Origin: Pseudomonas fluorescens
GTDB lineage: Bacteria; Pseudomonadota; Gammaproteobacteria; Pseudomonadales; Pseudomonadaceae
Assembly: GCF_003732425.1 (NCBI RefSeq)
Contig: NZ_MOBX01000002.1
Location: forward strand, 245,257 to 309,256
Length of the DNA stretch: 64,000 nucleotides
Direction of reading: 5' to 3'
The stretch's first letter is position 1. Every line of letters starts with the position of its first letter. Shown here piece after piece: positions 1 through 9,246 of this stretch. The notes beneath the pieces were generated by a model, which worked only from the letters and a program-made list of their open reading frames with translations, was not told the origin of the DNA and searched no databases. The translations under genes and the position numbers were made by a program.

Positions 1-1316
1 CGCTTGAGCCACCAGGCTTGCGCGCCGAGGGTCAGGCTGCGCAGCACCATGAACAGCAGAAAAGTTATCCACAACCCATGGTTGCCCAGACCTTGCAGCG
101 CCCAGGCGAACGGCAATAACAGCACCACGGTGATTAGCATGCCGTTGCGCATTTCCCGCGCGCGGGTGGCGCCGATGAACAGGCCGTCGAGCAGGTAGCT
201 CCAGACCGCAATCAGTGGCAGCACGGCAAGGTAGGGCAGATAGACGAACGCGGTGTCGCGCACGCTCTGGATGTCGGTCTGCATCTCGATGAACAGGTGC
301 CCGGCCAACAGAAACAGCAGGGCAAAGCCGAGGCTGGCGATCAGTGACCAGCCGCCCGCGACCACCAGCGAGCGACGCAGGGCCAGGCGATCACGGGCGC
401 CGATGGCGTGTCCGCACAAGGCTTCGACGGCATGGGCCAGACCGTCCAGCGCATGCGCGGTCAGCAGCAAGCCATTGAGCAGCAGCGCGTTGGCGGCTAC
501 CGTCGAATCGCCCAATCGCGCGCCTTGCACGGTGATCAGGAAAAACACCGATTGCAACGCCAGGCTGCGGATGAAGATATCGCGATTGACTGCCAGCAAG
601 GGGCGCCAGCTCTGCCAGATTCTCAGCGCTGCCCAAACGATGTGCCCCGGGTACGCGCGCAGCGCCTTGCGAGTCAGCAGCAGGCCGAGCAGGGCGCCGC
701 TCCATTCGGCAATCACCGAGGCCCGCGCCGAACCCACCACGCCCCAGTCCAGGCCGATGACGAACCACAGGTTGAGGACGATGTTGATCAGATTGGTGGT
801 CAGCAGAATCGCCAGCGGCGCCCGGGCGTTTTGCGTGCCGAGGAACCAGCCGACCAGCGCATAACTGGCCAGCGCGGCGGGCAGGCCGAACAGCCGCGTG
901 TGGAAGAAATCCCGGGTGAGCTGACCCAGTTCCGCCGACGGTTGCATGAAGTGCAGTGCAACGCCGCTCAGCGGTACGCCCAGCGTGCCGAGCACCAGCG
1001 CCAGTCCCATCGCCAGCAGCAAGCCCTGCAACAGAATCTGCCGCAATGCCGCACCGTCACTGCGTCCGGCGGCCTGCGCGGCAAACCCGGTGGTGCCCAT
1101 GCGCAGAAAGCCCATGGCCCAGGCAAGAAAGGTATAGAGGCTGGCGCCGACTGCCACTGCGCCCAGTTGATGGGCGTGGGGCAAGTGACCGATGACGGTG
1201 CTGTCGACCAGCGCCACCAGCGGTACGGAAATATTGGAAAGAATCATGGGCGCGGCGAGTGCCCAGACCTTGCGGTGCGTCGGGCGGTCGCGCCAGTCGG
1301 CGATCAGGTTGGACAT
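1..1316 (-). CDS. dinF: MATE family efflux transporter (DinF-like), C-terminus cut by window edge
   Basis: Reading leftward from an ATG at 1316, the frame stays open to base 1, giving about 438 residues that begin MSNLIADWRDRPTHRK. The protein is almost entirely hydrophobic helices, with the early motif APMILSNISVPLVALVDSTVIG typical of MATE transporters split over two helices. The family exports cationic drugs and metabolites in exchange for Na+ or H+ across the inner membrane. DinF relatives are around 450 residues, so only the last few codons should be missing. The substrate cannot be read from sequence. A REP pair lies just upstream of the start. Confidence 0.85.
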   Translation of the reverse strand, partial: MSNLIADWRDRPTHRKVWALAAPMILSNISVPLVALVDSTVIGHLPHAHQLGAVAVGASLYTFLAWAMGFLRMGTTGFAAQAAGRSDGAALRQILLQGLLLAMGLALVLGTLGVPLSGVALHFMQPSAELGQLTRDFFHTRLFGLPAALASYALVGWFLGTQNARAPLAILLTTNLINIVLNLWFVIGLDWGVVGSARASVIAEWSGALLGLLLTRKALRAYPGHIVWAALRIWQSWRPLLAVNRDIFIRSLALQSVFFLITVQGARLGDSTVAANALLLNGLLLTAHALDGLAHAVEALCGHAIGARDRLALRRSLVVAGGWSLIASLGFALLFLLAGHLFIEMQTDIQSVRDTAFVYLPYLAVLPLIAVWSYLLDGLFIGATRAREMRNGMLITVVLLLPFAWALQGLGNHGLWITFLLFMVLRSLTLGAQAWWLK

Positions 1317-1363
1317 GCGGGCTCCTTGGGGGAGCGGGGATTGTAGCGATTCATGCGATCCAG

Positions 1364-1451
1364 GTGGGAGCGAGCCTGCTCGCGAAGCCTAAGTGTCCGT
1401 CGGCGCAGATTTCGGGTGTGCTGGCCATTCGCAAGCAGGCTCGTTCCCACA
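1364..1451. repeat. REP pair (family A), inverted
   Basis: GTGGGAGCGAGCCTGCTCGC begins at 1364 and its inverted, slightly diverged partner ends at about 1450. It fills the gap between the MATE gene start and the small membrane protein gene. Confidence 0.85.
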
Positions 1452-1464
1452 GAGGGCGGTGGTG

Positions 1465-1758
1465 TCAGTGAATAATCCAGCTAAGCAGCCACAACCCCAG
1501 CAACAACCAGATGATCCCGGCAATGATCGACGCATTCATGAACGCGCGAATCGCCGACCATAACAACATCAGCCCGACAATCAGGGCGATGATGCTGATG
1601 ATCGAAGTATCCATGCCCAGGGTTCTGGCCAGCCCGTCGACAAAGTTGCCACCGGCATTGCTCAAAATGTTGAACAAGCCACTGAGGCCATCGACGATAA
1701 AACGGATGATTGAGCCGAGTGCCTGACCAAGCCATTCGAAAAAGCTTTCTACCTGCAT
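1465..1758 (-). CDS. small hydrophobic membrane protein, unknown function
   Basis: 97 residues starting MQVESFFEWLGQALGS. The frame is open further upstream to 1821, but the ATG at 1758 is preceded by a purine-rich CAGGATG and starts a compact protein, so I prefer it. An amphipathic N-terminal half is followed by two membrane helices (roughly residues 50-70 and 75-95), the second ending in GLWLLSWIIH. I recognise no catalytic motif and no named family. REP pairs on both sides suggest an isolated transcription unit. Confidence 0.7.
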   Translation of the reverse strand: MQVESFFEWLGQALGSIIRFIVDGLSGLFNILSNAGGNFVDGLARTLGMDTSIISIIALIVGLMLLWSAIRAFMNASIIAGIIWLLLGLWLLSWIIH

Positions 1759-1846
1759 GTGTGCATCCTGATGAAAGAGCTGAGCCTTGGGCCACAACGC
1801 GGGTGGCCGAGTTCCCTGCATGATAGAAGGTTTGCACCAATCCCGT

Positions 1847-1934
1847 GTGGGAGCGAGCCTGCTCGCGAATACGGTGGATCAGATAACTGATGGGTTGAAT
1901 GACACACCGCTTTCGCGAGCAGGCTCGCTCCCAC
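1847..1934. repeat. REP pair (family A), inverted
   Basis: A forward copy of GTGGGAGCGAGCCTGCTCGC at 1847 and a perfect inverted copy ending at 1934 surround about 45 bases. This is a typical BIME-type hairpin pair between divergent genes. Confidence 0.9.
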
Positions 1935-2003
1935 AATAGATCATCTGCGCTGCTTGCCTTCAGGTCGTATCCCCCCGAAGCTATACGCCTTCAGGAGAGC
2001 CCG

Positions 2004-2306
2004 ATGAACCTTGTTGAACTGACCGAACGCCTGCACGCCATTCGCGACCGCAATGACTGGCGGCAATTTCACAGCCCGAAAAACCTCGCCATGGCCGCCA
2101 GTGTCGAGATGGCCGAACTGGTGGAAATCTTCCAGTGGCTGACGGAAGACCAGTCGCGCCAGTTGCCCGCCGATAAACTCGCCCACGCCGGGCAGGAAGT
2201 CGGCGATATCGTGCTGTACCTGTTGCTGCTGTGCAGCGAGTTGGGGCTGGACATGAATGAAGTGGTGCGCGCCAAGCTCGCCGACAGCGAACGGCGGTTC
2301 AGCTGA
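2004..2306 (+). CDS. MazG-like nucleotide pyrophosphohydrolase
   Basis: 100 residues beginning MNLVELTERLHAIRDRNDW. The segment LAMAASVEMAELVEIFQW (about residues 28-45) and HAGQEVGDIVLYLLLL (about 61-76) carry the paired acidic ExxE and ExxD residues that bind Mg2+ in all-alpha NTP pyrophosphatases. Family members hydrolyse (d)NTPs, often non-canonical ones, to NMP plus pyrophosphate. AGGAGAG lies 6-12 bases before the ATG. The TGA stop overlaps the next ATG (TGATG), so it is translationally coupled to cmoM. The actual substrate is unknown. Confidence 0.85.
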   Translation: MNLVELTERLHAIRDRNDWRQFHSPKNLAMAASVEMAELVEIFQWLTEDQSRQLPADKLAHAGQEVGDIVLYLLLLCSELGLDMNEVVRAKLADSERRFS

Positions 2307-3055
2307 TGAGCGACCGGCATTTCGATCAGTTGGCGACGCGGTTCGCCGAAAAAATCTATGGCGGCGCCAAAGGTGCGATTCGCCTCGCGGTGTTGCAGGC
2401 CGACCTTATCGAGGCACTGCCGGATCGCCCGTTGCGGGTGCTCGACATTGGCGGCGGTCTCGGCCACATGTCGCTGTGGCTGGCCGAGCGCGGTCACGAG
2501 GTGACCTTCACCGAGCCGGCCGCACCGATGCTTGAAGGCGCGCGCCAGCGCTTCGCCGACGCGGGGCAAACGGCGACGTTCATCCAGGCATCGTGGCAGG
2601 AACTGCTCGGGCAGCTCACTGAACCGTACGATCTGGTGATCTGCCACGCCGTGCTGGAATGGCTCGCCGAACCCCACGCAATCCTGCCGGTGCTGCATCA
2701 ACTCACCAAGCCCGACGGCTGGTTGTCGCTGGCGTTCTACAACCGCGATGCGCTGATTTACCGCAACCTGCTCAAAGGCCATTTCAAGAAAATGCGCAAG
2801 AACAGCATGGCCGGGGAAAAGCAGAGCCTGACCCCGCAGCAACCCCTTGATCCACGGGAACTGGCAACGCAACTCGAAGGCTTGTGGCGGGTCGAAACCC
2901 AGAGCGGGATCCGGGTTTTTCATGACTACATGCCGGTGGAATTCCAGGCCCGCGCCGAACTCGCGGATTTGCTCGAGATGGAGCTCGCTCACCGCCGTCA
3001 CCCAAGCTTCGCCGGGCTTGGGCGCTACTTGCACTGGATCTGCCGGCCGATCTGA
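2306..3055 (+). CDS. cmoM: tRNA 5-carboxymethoxyuridine methyltransferase CmoM
   Basis: 249 residues. LRVLDIGGGLGHMSLWLAERG (about residues 43-63) is the SAM-binding motif I and post-I region of a class I methyltransferase. The N-terminal FDQLATRFAEKIYGGAKGAIR, the central CHAVLEWLAEP and the GIRVFHDYMP segment match what I remember of E. coli CmoM (formerly SmtA). That enzyme methylates cmo5U to mcmo5U at tRNA wobble position 34, improving reading of codons ending in G and pyrimidines. The length agrees with the family. The start overlaps the stop of the MazG-like gene. Confidence 0.88.
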   Translation: MSDRHFDQLATRFAEKIYGGAKGAIRLAVLQADLIEALPDRPLRVLDIGGGLGHMSLWLAERGHEVTFTEPAAPMLEGARQRFADAGQTATFIQASWQELLGQLTEPYDLVICHAVLEWLAEPHAILPVLHQLTKPDGWLSLAFYNRDALIYRNLLKGHFKKMRKNSMAGEKQSLTPQQPLDPRELATQLEGLWRVETQSGIRVFHDYMPVEFQARAELADLLEMELAHRRHPSFAGLGRYLHWICRPI

Positions 3056-3067
3056 TCGGAGCGCGAC

Positions 3068-3682
3068 ATGAAAGCACAATCCGGGTTACTGCTGATCTGT
3101 CTGGGGTTGGCTGCTTGCCAGAGCAGCAACCCGTACGTGGCGCAATCGCGGCCCTTGCCGCCGGCGCCAGCGCAAGCCGCCACTACGTTTGACCGCAGCG
3201 CGTACCCGGCGCCGCCGCGTGATTACGGGCGCTATCGCAGCTGGGCCTGGCTCAACGGGCAACTGCCGCCGGGCACGGCCTGGGCGGACTCGGCGCAAGT
3301 CGCCGAAGCGGTGAGCAATGCCCTTGATCAGCGCGGTTTGCGCCCGTTGCATGACAACCGCCCGGCCGACCTGTTGGTCAGCGCCAATCTGCGTCTGGAA
3401 ACCCGTCTGCGTCAGGTCCAGGACGACTATGGTTACTACGGCGGTGGATACGGCGGCTATGATCGCTACGGTCGCGGTTATGGCATGTACAACACGGTGC
3501 CGATCGTGCGTACTTATTCCGAGCAGGTTGTGGTGGTGCAGGTCAATCTGTTCGACGCCGGCAGCGGGCAACCGGTCTGGAGTGCCAGTGCCGAAACCGC
3601 GAACAAGGGCAGCGAAATCGATCGCACCGATTCGATCCGCGAAGCTGTGGAAAAGGCCCTGTCGGCGTATCCTCCGAGTTAG
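3068..3682 (+). CDS. DUF4136 lipoprotein 1
   Basis: 204 residues with a signal peptide ending in a lipobox (LGLAAC, Cys about 17), so it is predicted to be lipidated; the +2 residue is Gln, favouring the outer membrane. The body has the YRSWAW start and the [12 protein letters not shown] core of DUF4136 proteins. A Gly/Tyr/Arg-rich insertion follows (about residues 117-140, [19 protein letters not shown]). The family has no assigned biochemical role. The gene starts 13 bases after cmoM and is followed 55 bases later by a paralogue. Confidence 0.85.
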   Translation: MKAQSGLLLICLGLAACQSSNPYVAQSRPLPPAPAQAATTFDRSAYPAPPRDYGRYRSWAWLNGQLPPGTAWADSAQVAEAVSNALDQRGLRPLHDNRPADLLVSANLRLETRLRQVQDDYGYYGGGYGGYDRYGRGYGMYNTVPIVRTYSEQVVVVQVNLFDAGSGQPVWSASAETANKGSEIDRTDSIREAVEKALSAYPPS

Positions 3683-3736
3683 CTTTCTGCCAACGGGAAG
3701 CTGCCGCAGGTTCATGTCTTCAACCGGAGAAAAACC

Positions 3737-4294
3737 ATGTTCCGCCGTCTCGCTTTACTGGCCATGGCCGCGCTGCTCAGCGCCTGCGCGGCCAACCAGG
3801 TCAACCACGACTTCGATGCTAGCCGCGACTTTGCCGCCTATCGCAGCTGGAGCTGGAAAGACCCCGCCCTGCAATATCGCCCCGATGATCCACGAATCAA
3901 AAGCGACCTGACCGAGCAACGTATCCGCCAGGCCGTTGCCGACCAGCTCGATCAGCGTGGCTTGCGCCCGGCAGCGGCGGGGGCCAAGGCTGACCTGAAT
4001 GTGCAGACCTACCTGATCGTCGAAGATCGTCAGCAGCAAGTGACGACCAATTACGGCGGCGGTTGGGGTGGCCCGTGGAATGGTTACTGGGGCGCGCCGA
4101 TGTACAACGAGACGCGCAACATCACCTACAAAGTCGCGACCATTCAGGTCGATTTGCTCGACGGCAAGGACGGCAAACTGGTGTGGCGCGGCAGCGATGA
4201 GCAAATGCTCGCCAGCAGGCCGAATCCGCAGGATCGCAGCAATGCCATCCGCGAGACTGTCGGGCGGATTCTGGCCAACTATCCACCGCGCTGA
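3737..4294 (+). CDS. DUF4136 lipoprotein 2
   Basis: 185 residues with the lipobox LLSAC (Cys about 17). It is a paralogue of the preceding gene: both share YRSWSW near residue 36, DQRGLRP, a [16 protein letters not shown] strand, [18 protein letters not shown], and an N-AIRE-V---L--YPP end. It has a shorter Trp/Gly-rich loop (GGGWGGPWNGYWG) where copy 1 has the Gly/Tyr tract. A clear hairpin terminator follows, so it ends the mazG-like/cmoM/DUF4136 transcription unit. Function unknown. Confidence 0.85.
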   Translation: MFRRLALLAMAALLSACAANQVNHDFDASRDFAAYRSWSWKDPALQYRPDDPRIKSDLTEQRIRQAVADQLDQRGLRPAAAGAKADLNVQTYLIVEDRQQQVTTNYGGGWGGPWNGYWGAPMYNETRNITYKVATIQVDLLDGKDGKLVWRGSDEQMLASRPNPQDRSNAIRETVGRILANYPPR

Positions 4295-4311
4295 ATCTGT
4301 TCAGGAAAAAC

Positions 4312-4336
4312 GGGAGCCCTTGAGCTCCCATTTTTT
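4312..4336 (+). terminator. rho-independent terminator after DUF4136 pair
   Basis: Stem GGGAGC/GCTCCC (4312-4317 with 4324-4329), six-base loop, then six T residues at 4331-4336. Confidence 0.85.
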
Positions 4337-4354
4337 GGCCCTGCGACGCCCCCC

Positions 4355-4439
4355 TGTAGGCGCTGTCGAAGGCTGCGATCTTTTGATTTTGCTTTTTCGA
4401 GGCCAAGATCAAAAGATCGCAGCCTTCGGCAGCTCCTAC
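4355..4439. repeat. REP pair (family B), inverted
   Basis: TGTAGGCGCTGTCGAAGGCTGCGATC and the inverted GATCGCAGCCTTCGGCAGCTCCTAC form a long imperfect palindrome. Family B (consensus GTAGGAGCTGCCGAAGGCTG) recurs at least eight times in this window. Confidence 0.88.
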
Positions 4440-4498
4440 GGGGGATTGCGCGTCTACACTCAGTTGCACCAATGGAGCTAGCGGCAAAGGAGTGCGCC

Positions 4499-6496
4499 AT
4501 GTCGCCTCGTTCGCGATTCAACAGCCCGGCCCGGCAGCGCGGGGCGATTGGCTTGATGGCGGCGGCCACCCTCAGTCTGGCGGTGGTGATGCTGCTGTTG
4601 GTGGTCGACACCGGCCGCTTGTACATGGAACAACGCAAATTGCAGCGGGTGGTGGACAACGCCGCCCTCGAAGCCGTCAGTCGTGGCGGCGATTGCCAAC
4701 CGGGCCTGAGCGCCGCCAGTTACGCCGGACAAAGCGCCGTGCGCAACGGCTATGTTGTCGACGCCAGCAACACTCTCGCCACCACGTGCGGCACCCTGGT
4801 GACCGCCGCCAGCGGTTTGCGCACATTCGCCGTGGATGCCACGCAAATGGCTGCGGTCAAAGTTGTCGCCAGTCGTACGGTGATCACCAGTTTCGCCGGC
4901 GGTGTACAGGCCTTGTTCAGCGGCACACCGGTCAGTCTCAATACCACGCTGAACGCCTCGGCGGTTGCCGCCAAACCGCAGCCAACGGTCGCCCAACTGA
5001 ATATTCGCAGCGCGCTGACGAGCATCGATACCGCCCAGTCGAACATCCTCAATCCGCTGTTTTCCGGGCTGCTCGGCGGTAACGTCAATCTCACTGCGCT
5101 AGGCTGGGATGGCCTGCTGAACACCGACATCAACTTGCTGAAATACCTTGATCAACTGGCGATCAATCTCAACGTCGCGGCCGGCAACTACACGCAGTTG
5201 CTCAATACCCAGGCCACGGTGACGCAACTGATTCAGGCCGCAGCGACGGTGGTGCAACTCAATGGCGCGACCGCCCAGGTCATCACCGCATTGGGCCAAT
5301 TGCAGGTCGCGGCAATCAACGCGGCGCCGGTCAAGCTCGGCGATATCCTGCAACTGCAGACCGGTACCACTGCGGCCGGGCTGGACGCCAATCTGCAACT
5401 GCTGCAACTGATTCAGGGCGTGGTGCAACTGGCCAACAGCAAGAGTGCGGTGGCGGCGACGTTGCCGGTCAGTGTGCTGGGGCTGGCGAATGTCACGGTG
5501 CGGGTGAAAGTGATCGAGCCGCCGCAGTTTTCCGCCATTGGCGATCCGGCCCGGGCCAAGGTCAACCCGACCGGGCCGGACCGGATTTATGTGCGTACGG
5601 CGCAGGTGCGCACGATGTTGTCGGTGAGTCTGCCGGTGCTGTCCGGGGTCACGGGGCTGACCAATGCGGTGTTGGGATTGGTCGGCGCGTTGACCCCGAC
5701 GCTCAATGCGCTGCTGAGCCTGAATCTGGTAGACACACTCAACTCGATTGGCTGTTTGTTGGGGGCAGGGTGCGAGCAGCTCGATCCTAAACTGCTGCCG
5801 TCGCCGCAAATCGACATCGCTCTGGATGCCGGCGGCGCCAAGAGTTATGTCACCGATTACAGTTGTCCGACCGGGAGCACGGGCAGCAAAAGTCTGACGG
5901 CACACACCATCACCTCAATCGCCGACCTCAAACTAGGCAAGATCGATCCGACCAACGCATTCTCCTCTTCTGCCGAACCCACGGTCGCGCCATTGCCGCT
6001 GGTCGATCTCGGCATCGTCACCTGCCACAAAATTCTCGGCATCGGTAGTTGCGACCCCGATACTCACGTGCAATACGGCGCAGGCGGCATTGCGATCAAA
6101 CTCGACACCAGCGTTGCGCAAAACACTCAGGATCTGGTGTTCTCCAGCGGCACACCGTTCGCCACCCCGGCCAACCTCAAACTACCACCGAGCGTGCTGC
6201 CCGCCGTGCCGACCAACAACATCGTCGGCAGCCTGTCGAACACCCTCGCGGGGATCAACCTGATCGTCTACAAACCGCAGGGCAGCAATCCATTGGGGGC
6301 CATCGTTACCGGCGTCGCCTCGTTGATCAGCGATGTCACCAGCAAATTGCTGCCGGTGGTGACCAACCTGGTCAGCCCGTTGCTCGACCCGCTGCTGAAC
6401 AACCTGCTCAAAGGTCTGGGCATTAACCTGATGGATGTCGACGTCGGTGCCAACATGACCTGCGGCCAGACCGGCAAGGCCTATCTGGTGATCTAG
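4499..6496 (+). CDS. tadG: TadG-like Flp pilus assembly protein
   Basis: 665 residues. The frame is open to 4472, but AAAGGAG at 4487 sits correctly before the ATG at 4499 (MSPRSRFNSPARQRG). RQRGAIGLMAAATLSLAVVMLLLVVDTGRLY is a TadE/TadG-type N-terminal membrane anchor resembling a pilin signal. The rest is extracytoplasmic, Leu/Asn/Thr-rich and has few charges. I see no clear von Willebrand A MIDAS motif. In P. aeruginosa the tadG gene neighbours pprB, as here. Its stop overlaps the stop of the convergent pprA in one CTAG tetranucleotide, with no terminator between them. Confidence 0.8.
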   Translation: MSPRSRFNSPARQRGAIGLMAAATLSLAVVMLLLVVDTGRLYMEQRKLQRVVDNAALEAVSRGGDCQPGLSAASYAGQSAVRNGYVVDASNTLATTCGTLVTAASGLRTFAVDATQMAAVKVVASRTVITSFAGGVQALFSGTPVSLNTTLNASAVAAKPQPTVAQLNIRSALTSIDTAQSNILNPLFSGLLGGNVNLTALGWDGLLNTDINLLKYLDQLAINLNVAAGNYTQLLNTQATVTQLIQAAATVVQLNGATAQVITALGQLQVAAINAAPVKLGDILQLQTGTTAAGLDANLQLLQLIQGVVQLANSKSAVAATLPVSVLGLANVTVRVKVIEPPQFSAIGDPARAKVNPTGPDRIYVRTAQVRTMLSVSLPVLSGVTGLTNAVLGLVGALTPTLNALLSLNLVDTLNSIGCLLGAGCEQLDPKLLPSPQIDIALDAGGAKSYVTDYSCPTGSTGSKSLTAHTITSIADLKLGKIDPTNAFSSSAEPTVAPLPLVDLGIVTCHKILGIGSCDPDTHVQYGAGGIAIKLDTSVAQNTQDLVFSSGTPFATPANLKLPPSVLPAVPTNNIVGSLSNTLAGINLIVYKPQGSNPLGAIVTGVASLISDVTSKLLPVVTNLVSPLLDPLLNNLLKGLGINLMDVDVGANMTCGQTGKAYLVI

Positions 6497-9246
6497 GCGT
6501 CCACGGCAACCGGCAACTCGATGCAGAACCGCGCACCCTCCACCGAGTTGCGCACGCTCAACCGGCCGCCCATGTTGTCGATGATGCCGTAGCTCACCGA
6601 CAGCCCCAGCCCGGTGCCGACGCCGATGGGTTTGGTGGTGAAAAACGGCTCGAAAATCCGCTCCAGCAAACGCGGATCGATGCCGCCACCGTTGTCCTCG
6701 ACCCAGAGCCGCACGTGCTGCTCATCGCGTTCGGCATAGATCGAAATCCACGGTTTGAAGCTTGAGTCCTTCTCGCGTTTGCTCAGTAACGCATCCCGCG
6801 CGTTGACCATCAGATTGATCAACACCTGTTCAAGCTGATCGACGTAGCCACGTACCTGGACCTCGAACCCGGTCTCGCTGATGCGCAAGTCCACCCCTTT
6901 GCCGCGCATGCCTTCGGCCAGCAGCGACAGCGTGCCTTCGATGGCCGAGGCGGGGTTGAACAGTTGCTGTTCGACCTCCGAACGTCGGCCGAATACGCGC
7001 ATGTGATCGACTACTTTCGCCGCACGCTGCACCTGCGCATCGATGCGGTTGAGCTTGTCGGTCAGGTAGTCGACCTGCACATCGCCGTTGCCCAGGCGCT
7101 TGAGCACGTTGACGATGGCCATGCGCATCACGTTCAGCGGCTGATTGATTTCATGGGCGAGGCCGGTGGCCATTTCGCCAAGGGTGGCCATTTTCGCGCT
7201 TTGTGTGAGTTGCTGCTGCGAGCGGCGCACCTCGGTGTTGTCGCGGCCCACCGCTTGCACTTCGATCAACTGGCCGTGCTCATCGAACACGCCGCGATCG
7301 GACCACACCCACCAGGCATGTTCTCTGCCGGGCAGTTGCAGGCTGATTTCCGCGGTGCTCACCGGTTGCTCCACGGTCAGTGAAGCGAGGCGCTGGATGA
7401 ACGCCGTACGTTGTTCCTCGGACATCCAGCTGCCCAGATCGACCCCCGGCAGCTCCTCCGGCGTGCACTCCAGATACTTCGCCAGCGGCCGGTTGCCAAA
7501 GGTCAGAATCAGATCCGGGCGATAGCGACAGATCATTGCCGGCGAGTCCTCCACCAGAATCCGATAGCGCTCTTCACTCTTTTTCACCTGTTCGGCCGCC
7601 AGGGTCGCCTCGGTGACGTCCAGCCACAAACCGACCGCTTCCACCGGCAGGCCGAGGTCATTGCGCAGCAGACGGGCTTCATCGAGCAGCCAGTGATACT
7701 CACCGCGACGGTCGCGCAGACGATAACGGCTGCGCACTGAACCTTCGCGCAGCAACTGGCGGCTGCGGGAGAAATACACGTCGCGATCCTCGGGATGGAT
7801 CATCTCGACCAATGCGCCGTCGCCACAATCCTCAAGGCTCCAACCCAGCAAGGGTTGCAGGCTGGCACTGAAGAACGCCGGGATCAGCGCACCTTCGTAG
7901 TATTGCTGGACGTAAATTACCGCGGGCGAACTGGCGATCAGGTTGTCCAGCCGTGCATGCGCGGCGGCAGCCCGTTGTTGCTGGTTCTGGATGTCGTTGA
8001 TGTCGAGCATGAAACCGACCAGCCGACGGTGCTCGCCGCTGCCAATCAATTGGCCCTGTACGCGATACCACGTGGGCGCTTGCGCGGGATTGCCGCCGTG
8101 CAGACGCACCGAGAGCGTCAAGGCTTCACCGTGTTGTTGCAAAGCTTGCAGACGGCTGCGCAACTCGTCGCGGTCGGCGGGATGGATTTGCGTCAGCCAG
8201 TCTTCCAGCGGTAATCCGTCCGGGTTCACGTTCAGGGCCGCCGCCAGCGCGGGCGCCAGTTGAATGTTGTCGTCGCCTGCAAGGATCTCCCACCAGCCGG
8301 TGCCGAGCAGGGTTTGCAGCGATTCGATGCGTTCCAGTTGCAGGTGATGCTGCTGTTCGCGCAGGCGCCCGAGTAACGGTCCGGCCAGTGCACCGAGCAG
8401 TGCCATCCAGTCGCGCTCGGTCAGGTACGGTGCGGCGCTGTCCACGGGATAAAACCCGCAAAGCAGCCAGGCCACCACTCCGCGTTCATCGCTATACGGC
8501 ACTGCGAAACCTTCGGCACTGCCAAACAGAACCTGCACCCGCGAATGTTCATCCAGGCCCTGATGCGTGCCGACACGTTGCGGCGCGGCACCGTTCAGGC
8601 TGTCCAGCGGCGTGCCCAGACGCTGCTGGTCTTGCCACAGATTCGGCGCATCGTGGGCGCGATACTGGCGATAGATCTGCCAACCCTGTTGCTCATCATC
8701 GAGCAAGGCCAGCGCCAGACAAGGGATGTGCCAGCGCTGGGCGACCATTTGCAATTGTTCGCTGACGATCGCCGGCAAACGTGCCTGGCTGCACGCGCGC
8801 AACTGTTCGCTGATCTGCCCGGCCAGCAATTGGCAGGCATCACGCTGGCGCGATTGGTGGCGTTCGAGCAACAAGTCGGCGATGTCGATTAACTGCATCA
8901 GCCAACCATCGCCAAGCGGTTGAACCCAGCCACGCAGGTGCACGGTCTGCTCGCCCAGACCGCAGAAGTCGAGATCCAGCAAAAGCCCCTGCCACTCCCT
9001 TGGTCGACCTTCGATGGTCAGTGTGCTGTGCGGCAGTAGATAGGCGCTCAGCGGTAGGGGGTGATCGTGAGGCTTGAACTGCGCTAGCAGATGCCGCAGC
9101 GGCCCGGCCATTTGCAGCACGTCACCGTCGTCGTTCAGGTACAGGTGCAAGCCTGTTGCGGGTGAACCGAGTGGGTCGGGCAACTCATGGGCGGCGGGCG
9201 GTGTGCGTTTGAGCAAACGCCCGAAAAGTTTGTCTCCCGACGTCAA
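6493..9246 (-). CDS. pprA: PAS-domain sensor histidine kinase PprA
   Basis: About 917 residues. Several PAS/PAC segments occupy roughly residues 300-660 (YRVQGQLIGSGEHRRLVGF, YRLRDRRGEYHWLLDEARLL, RYRILVEDSPAMICRYRPD). The HisKA box is ATGLAHEINQPLNVMRMAI with the phospho-accepting His near residue 697. The HATPase_c domain has NLMVNARDAL (N box), VEDNGGGID (G1) and GVGTGLGLSVSYGIID (G2). No membrane helix is evident, so it is probably a soluble sensor. PprA with PprB forms the two-component system that controls Flp pili in P. aeruginosa. The start is a TTG overlapping the TGA of the upstream pseudopilin gene, implying coupling; the exact N-terminus is uncertain. Confidence 0.88.
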   Translation of the reverse strand: MTSGDKLFGRLLKRTPPAAHELPDPLGSPATGLHLYLNDDGDVLQMAGPLRHLLAQFKPHDHPLPLSAYLLPHSTLTIEGRPREWQGLLLDLDFCGLGEQTVHLRGWVQPLGDGWLMQLIDIADLLLERHQSRQRDACQLLAGQISEQLRACSQARLPAIVSEQLQMVAQRWHIPCLALALLDDEQQGWQIYRQYRAHDAPNLWQDQQRLGTPLDSLNGAAPQRVGTHQGLDEHSRVQVLFGSAEGFAVPYSDERGVVAWLLCGFYPVDSAAPYLTERDWMALLGALAGPLLGRLREQQHHLQLERIESLQTLLGTGWWEILAGDDNIQLAPALAAALNVNPDGLPLEDWLTQIHPADRDELRSRLQALQQHGEALTLSVRLHGGNPAQAPTWYRVQGQLIGSGEHRRLVGFMLDINDIQNQQQRAAAAHARLDNLIASSPAVIYVQQYYEGALIPAFFSASLQPLLGWSLEDCGDGALVEMIHPEDRDVYFSRSRQLLREGSVRSRYRLRDRRGEYHWLLDEARLLRNDLGLPVEAVGLWLDVTEATLAAEQVKKSEERYRILVEDSPAMICRYRPDLILTFGNRPLAKYLECTPEELPGVDLGSWMSEEQRTAFIQRLASLTVEQPVSTAEISLQLPGREHAWWVWSDRGVFDEHGQLIEVQAVGRDNTEVRRSQQQLTQSAKMATLGEMATGLAHEINQPLNVMRMAIVNVLKRLGNGDVQVDYLTDKLNRIDAQVQRAAKVVDHMRVFGRRSEVEQQLFNPASAIEGTLSLLAEGMRGKGVDLRISETGFEVQVRGYVDQLEQVLINLMVNARDALLSKREKDSSFKPWISIYAERDEQHVRLWVEDNGGGIDPRLLERIFEPFFTTKPIGVGTGLGLSVSYGIIDNMGGRLSVRNSVEGARFCIELPVAVDA

